This document shows positions 62,416 through 64,000 of a DNA stretch of 64,000 nt, piece by piece. A program made the translations under genes and the position numbers. This DNA comes from Rhodalgimonas zhirmunskyi. Its GTDB lineage: Bacteria; Pseudomonadota; Alphaproteobacteria; Rhodobacterales; Rhodobacteraceae. Where the stretch lies: NCBI GenBank assembly GCA_030848925.1, contig JANFFA010000001.1, positions 496,001 to 560,000 of the forward strand, in the 5' to 3' direction. Position 1 is the first letter of the stretch. Each line of letters starts with the position of its first letter. Below the pieces are notes generated by a model, which was not told the DNA's origin, did not search any database, and saw only the letters and a program-made list of their open reading frames with translations.

Positions 62416-64000
62416 TACCTTCTAGAGAAAGCAAACCGTCGACCTCGATTTGCATTCTGATTGCTATTTCTCTCAACTCCGCGCTAGCTGACCGGTTGAT
62501 GGAGTTAGCCGCAAATTCAACAGATCGGACGAGTTCTGAGCTTAGAAGACTAAGCTGATCTGGCTCAGTTTCTGGATCGACGGGCACGACGATGGCATCG
62601 TGGACAACTGCCATGTACTTGTGATCCGATTTCCGCAGAACCCGACCGCGCCGTTGAATAAACTGTCTAGGATTCTGAGATGAGGCAAGAATCAATGCAT
62701 GAGAAACTGCGGGAATATCTACCCCCTCATCCAGGCATTTGATGGACACAAGGACCCCACCATATTTCCTGAACCACTCAAGAGTAGCCGCACCGTCTCC
62801 GCTCATGTTTGAGTGATACTCTATCGGGCTCAAGCCGTTGCTCCGAAGCGCCTCAATTACCTCCGATAGCTGTTCACTATCTTCACAATAGACCAGCCAG
62901 CTTTGACCCTCTTCATACTCAGATAGTACGACCTGTTTTGCCAAATCGATCTTTGCTGTCGCTTTTTTTGCGATCCGTGATCGTTGGATCAATAGCATTT
63001 TGACGCGTTCTGTGAGCACTTTTTGACCGGACTCATCTTCTTTGAGCCGCGCCATCTCATTACGAATGCGCCTTGTATAGTCACGCCACTCATCTGCTTC
63101 GGTAGCGTTTAAGTTTATCGGATGCGGGAAATATTCGTATGGAACCAGACGATCCATCTTGATCGCATCCGTTAGTGATATTGCTGGTGGAACAACCGGG
63201 CCGAAGAAGGAAAAAATCTTGGCTGTTCCCTCTGGGTCGCCAAACCGCTGGGGAGTTGCACTCAATCCAAGCCGATGTTCGGCGTCAATCCGAAGGCACT
63301 TTGAGTTCTGTGGGCTACCAATTTGATGCACTTCGTCGGCCACGAGCAACAATGCGCTTCCGCTGCCGACCAGGGTGCGGAACTGTTCAGAGCTTGCAGT
63401 CTTCATTGTTGCGATAACAGCACGAGGTCCCAATCCGGTATCAGGGTCACACATTGCAGAGAGCCGTCCGGCTTGCTTCCATTTGGTGTTTCCAGACCCG
63501 GCGAGCAGGATTGTCGCCTTTGGAATTTCGGACTCAACTTCCTTGTGCCATTGCCCATGTAACAATTTGCTGGGCACCAAAATCAACGCTGGTTTGCCTG
63601 CAAGAACATGCTCTTTGATAGCCAATATGGCTGTGAACGTCTTCCCGGTTCCAGTCGCGTGTTCAAATATTCCCCGACAGCCTTGCTGCTTCCATCGAAG
63701 AATGGCTAGTTTCTGGTGCTCTAATGGATCCCTTTCTCCCTTTCGTGAAGGCACATTCGCTTCAACCGATCTGAGGTCTTGCAAGCTACCAAGTGAAAAC
63801 TTCTCTAGGTATTCTCGGACCGAGGACGGGAAAGTAGTGACATCAAGGTCATTATCCGTACCGCCCCACATGCGGCGGAAGTGGTTCAGGTGTTTGTTGA
63901 CCCGTTCCCCTTCAAGGCCACCTCTCCAGCTGCAAAAGACTTCGATAGTCTCAAAATTACCGTCATCGTGCCATCCACTCCACGTCTCGTTTGTCGATCC
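62393..64000 (-). CDS. SF2 helicase with N-terminal PLD-like nuclease domain (partial)
   Basis: The first ATG in the window is at 63871, but the frame stays open to the edge with coding-looking sequence (GSTNETWSGWHDDGNFE, IEVFCSW), the second half of a phospholipase D-like domain. So the gene starts beyond 64000. Helicase motifs, counted from 63871: Walker A ATGTGKT at 72-78, DEVH box LVADEVHQIG near 177, SATPQRFG, CLDEGVDIPAV, and motif VI QFIQRRGRVLR. PLD-helicase fusions occur in restriction and defence systems. Its 3' end overlaps the 74-residue gene. Confidence 0.86.
   Translation of the reverse strand, partial: GSTNETWSGWHDDGNFETIEVFCSWRGGLEGERVNKHLNHFRRMWGGTDNDLDVTTFPSSVREYLEKFSLGSLQDLRSVEANVPSRKGERDPLEHQKLAILRWKQQGCRGIFEHATGTGKTFTAILAIKEHVLAGKPALILVPSKLLHGQWHKEVESEIPKATILLAGSGNTKWKQAGRLSAMCDPDTGLGPRAVIATMKTASSEQFRTLVGSGSALLLVADEVHQIGSPQNSKCLRIDAEHRLGLSATPQRFGDPEGTAKIFSFFGPVVPPAISLTDAIKMDRLVPYEYFPHPINLNATEADEWRDYTRRIRNEMARLKEDESGQKVLTERVKMLLIQRSRIAKKATAKIDLAKQVVLSEYEEGQSWLVYCEDSEQLSEVIEALRSNGLSPIEYHSNMSGDGAATLEWFRKYGGVLVSIKCLDEGVDIPAVSHALILASSQNPRQFIQRRGRVLRKSDHKYMAVVHDAIVVPVDPETEPDQLSLLSSELVRSVEFAANSINRSASAELREIAIRMQIEVDGLLSLEGIEEDDDS

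Overview
The window looks like chromosomal DNA of an alphaproteobacterium of the Rhodobacterales (Roseobacter group). This rests on a high-GC backbone with ATGA-coupled genes, RcGTA-type gene transfer agent genes, a trgA-trgB-cysK cluster, an AcuI-type reductase, and a circularly permuted two-piece tmRNA gene whose tag reads ANDNRAPVALAA. No database search was possible; all names come from motifs and family knowledge.

Layout. 1-1646 is the end of an Mrp cation/proton antiporter operon (mrpD partial, E, F, G). 1855-3885 carries an acyl-CoA synthetase and a VOC protein. 4298-10930 is a hydantoin-to-D-amino-acid operon (binding protein, ATPase, two permeases, N-carbamoyl-D-amino acid hydrolase, D-hydantoinase, hydantoin racemase), ending in a LysR regulator gene cut off in mid-domain. 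10928-13553 is a 2.6 kb piece of a GTA tail cluster truncated at both ends, joined to the stump of a serine recombinase. Then come an HTH gene, an unknown gene and a NucS-like nuclease gene, up to a tRNA-Ser(GGA).

17416-33216 is mostly ordinary chromosome on the minus strand: enoyl-CoA hydratase, AlaX, MscS-type channel, cysK, trgB, trgA, photolyase, class V aminotransferase, BCCT transporter, UspA, DsrE-like, HIT, AcuI and DinB proteins, and a short plus-strand gene that seems to start at ACG. It ends at four back-to-back hairpins and ssrA.

From about 33.7 kb on the DNA is accessory. Three sites resembling the 3' end of a tRNA-Ser gene, in the same orientation (about 34.15, 40.45 and 57.20 kb), suggest serial integration of islands. 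The first segment holds an IS3 relic, a GH12 glycosidase-RTX gene interrupted by one in-frame TAA, a sulfotransferase-like gene and an integrase stump. The second holds a LysR/MFS/LLM group, an aldo-keto reductase relic, a beta-barrel lipoprotein, a two-gene polysaccharide operon (DUF3131 protein plus a GH18-like/NodB/GT2 membrane protein), a DUF995 gene, a second gene with an in-frame TAA, and an NDH-2-like/pirin/LysR group.

57350-64000 is the strongest candidate for an undescribed system: a tightly overlapping five-gene operon encoding a PLD-like/SF2 helicase (running off the window), a 74-residue protein, a DndD-like SMC ATPase with a CxxC hook, a 126-residue protein in the DndE position, and an 824-residue protein combining an RNA polymerase alpha-CTD-like HhH, a sigma-70 region 4 helix-turn-helix and several winged-helix (HARE-like) modules. 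DndB and DndC are not in the window but could lie just beyond its end.
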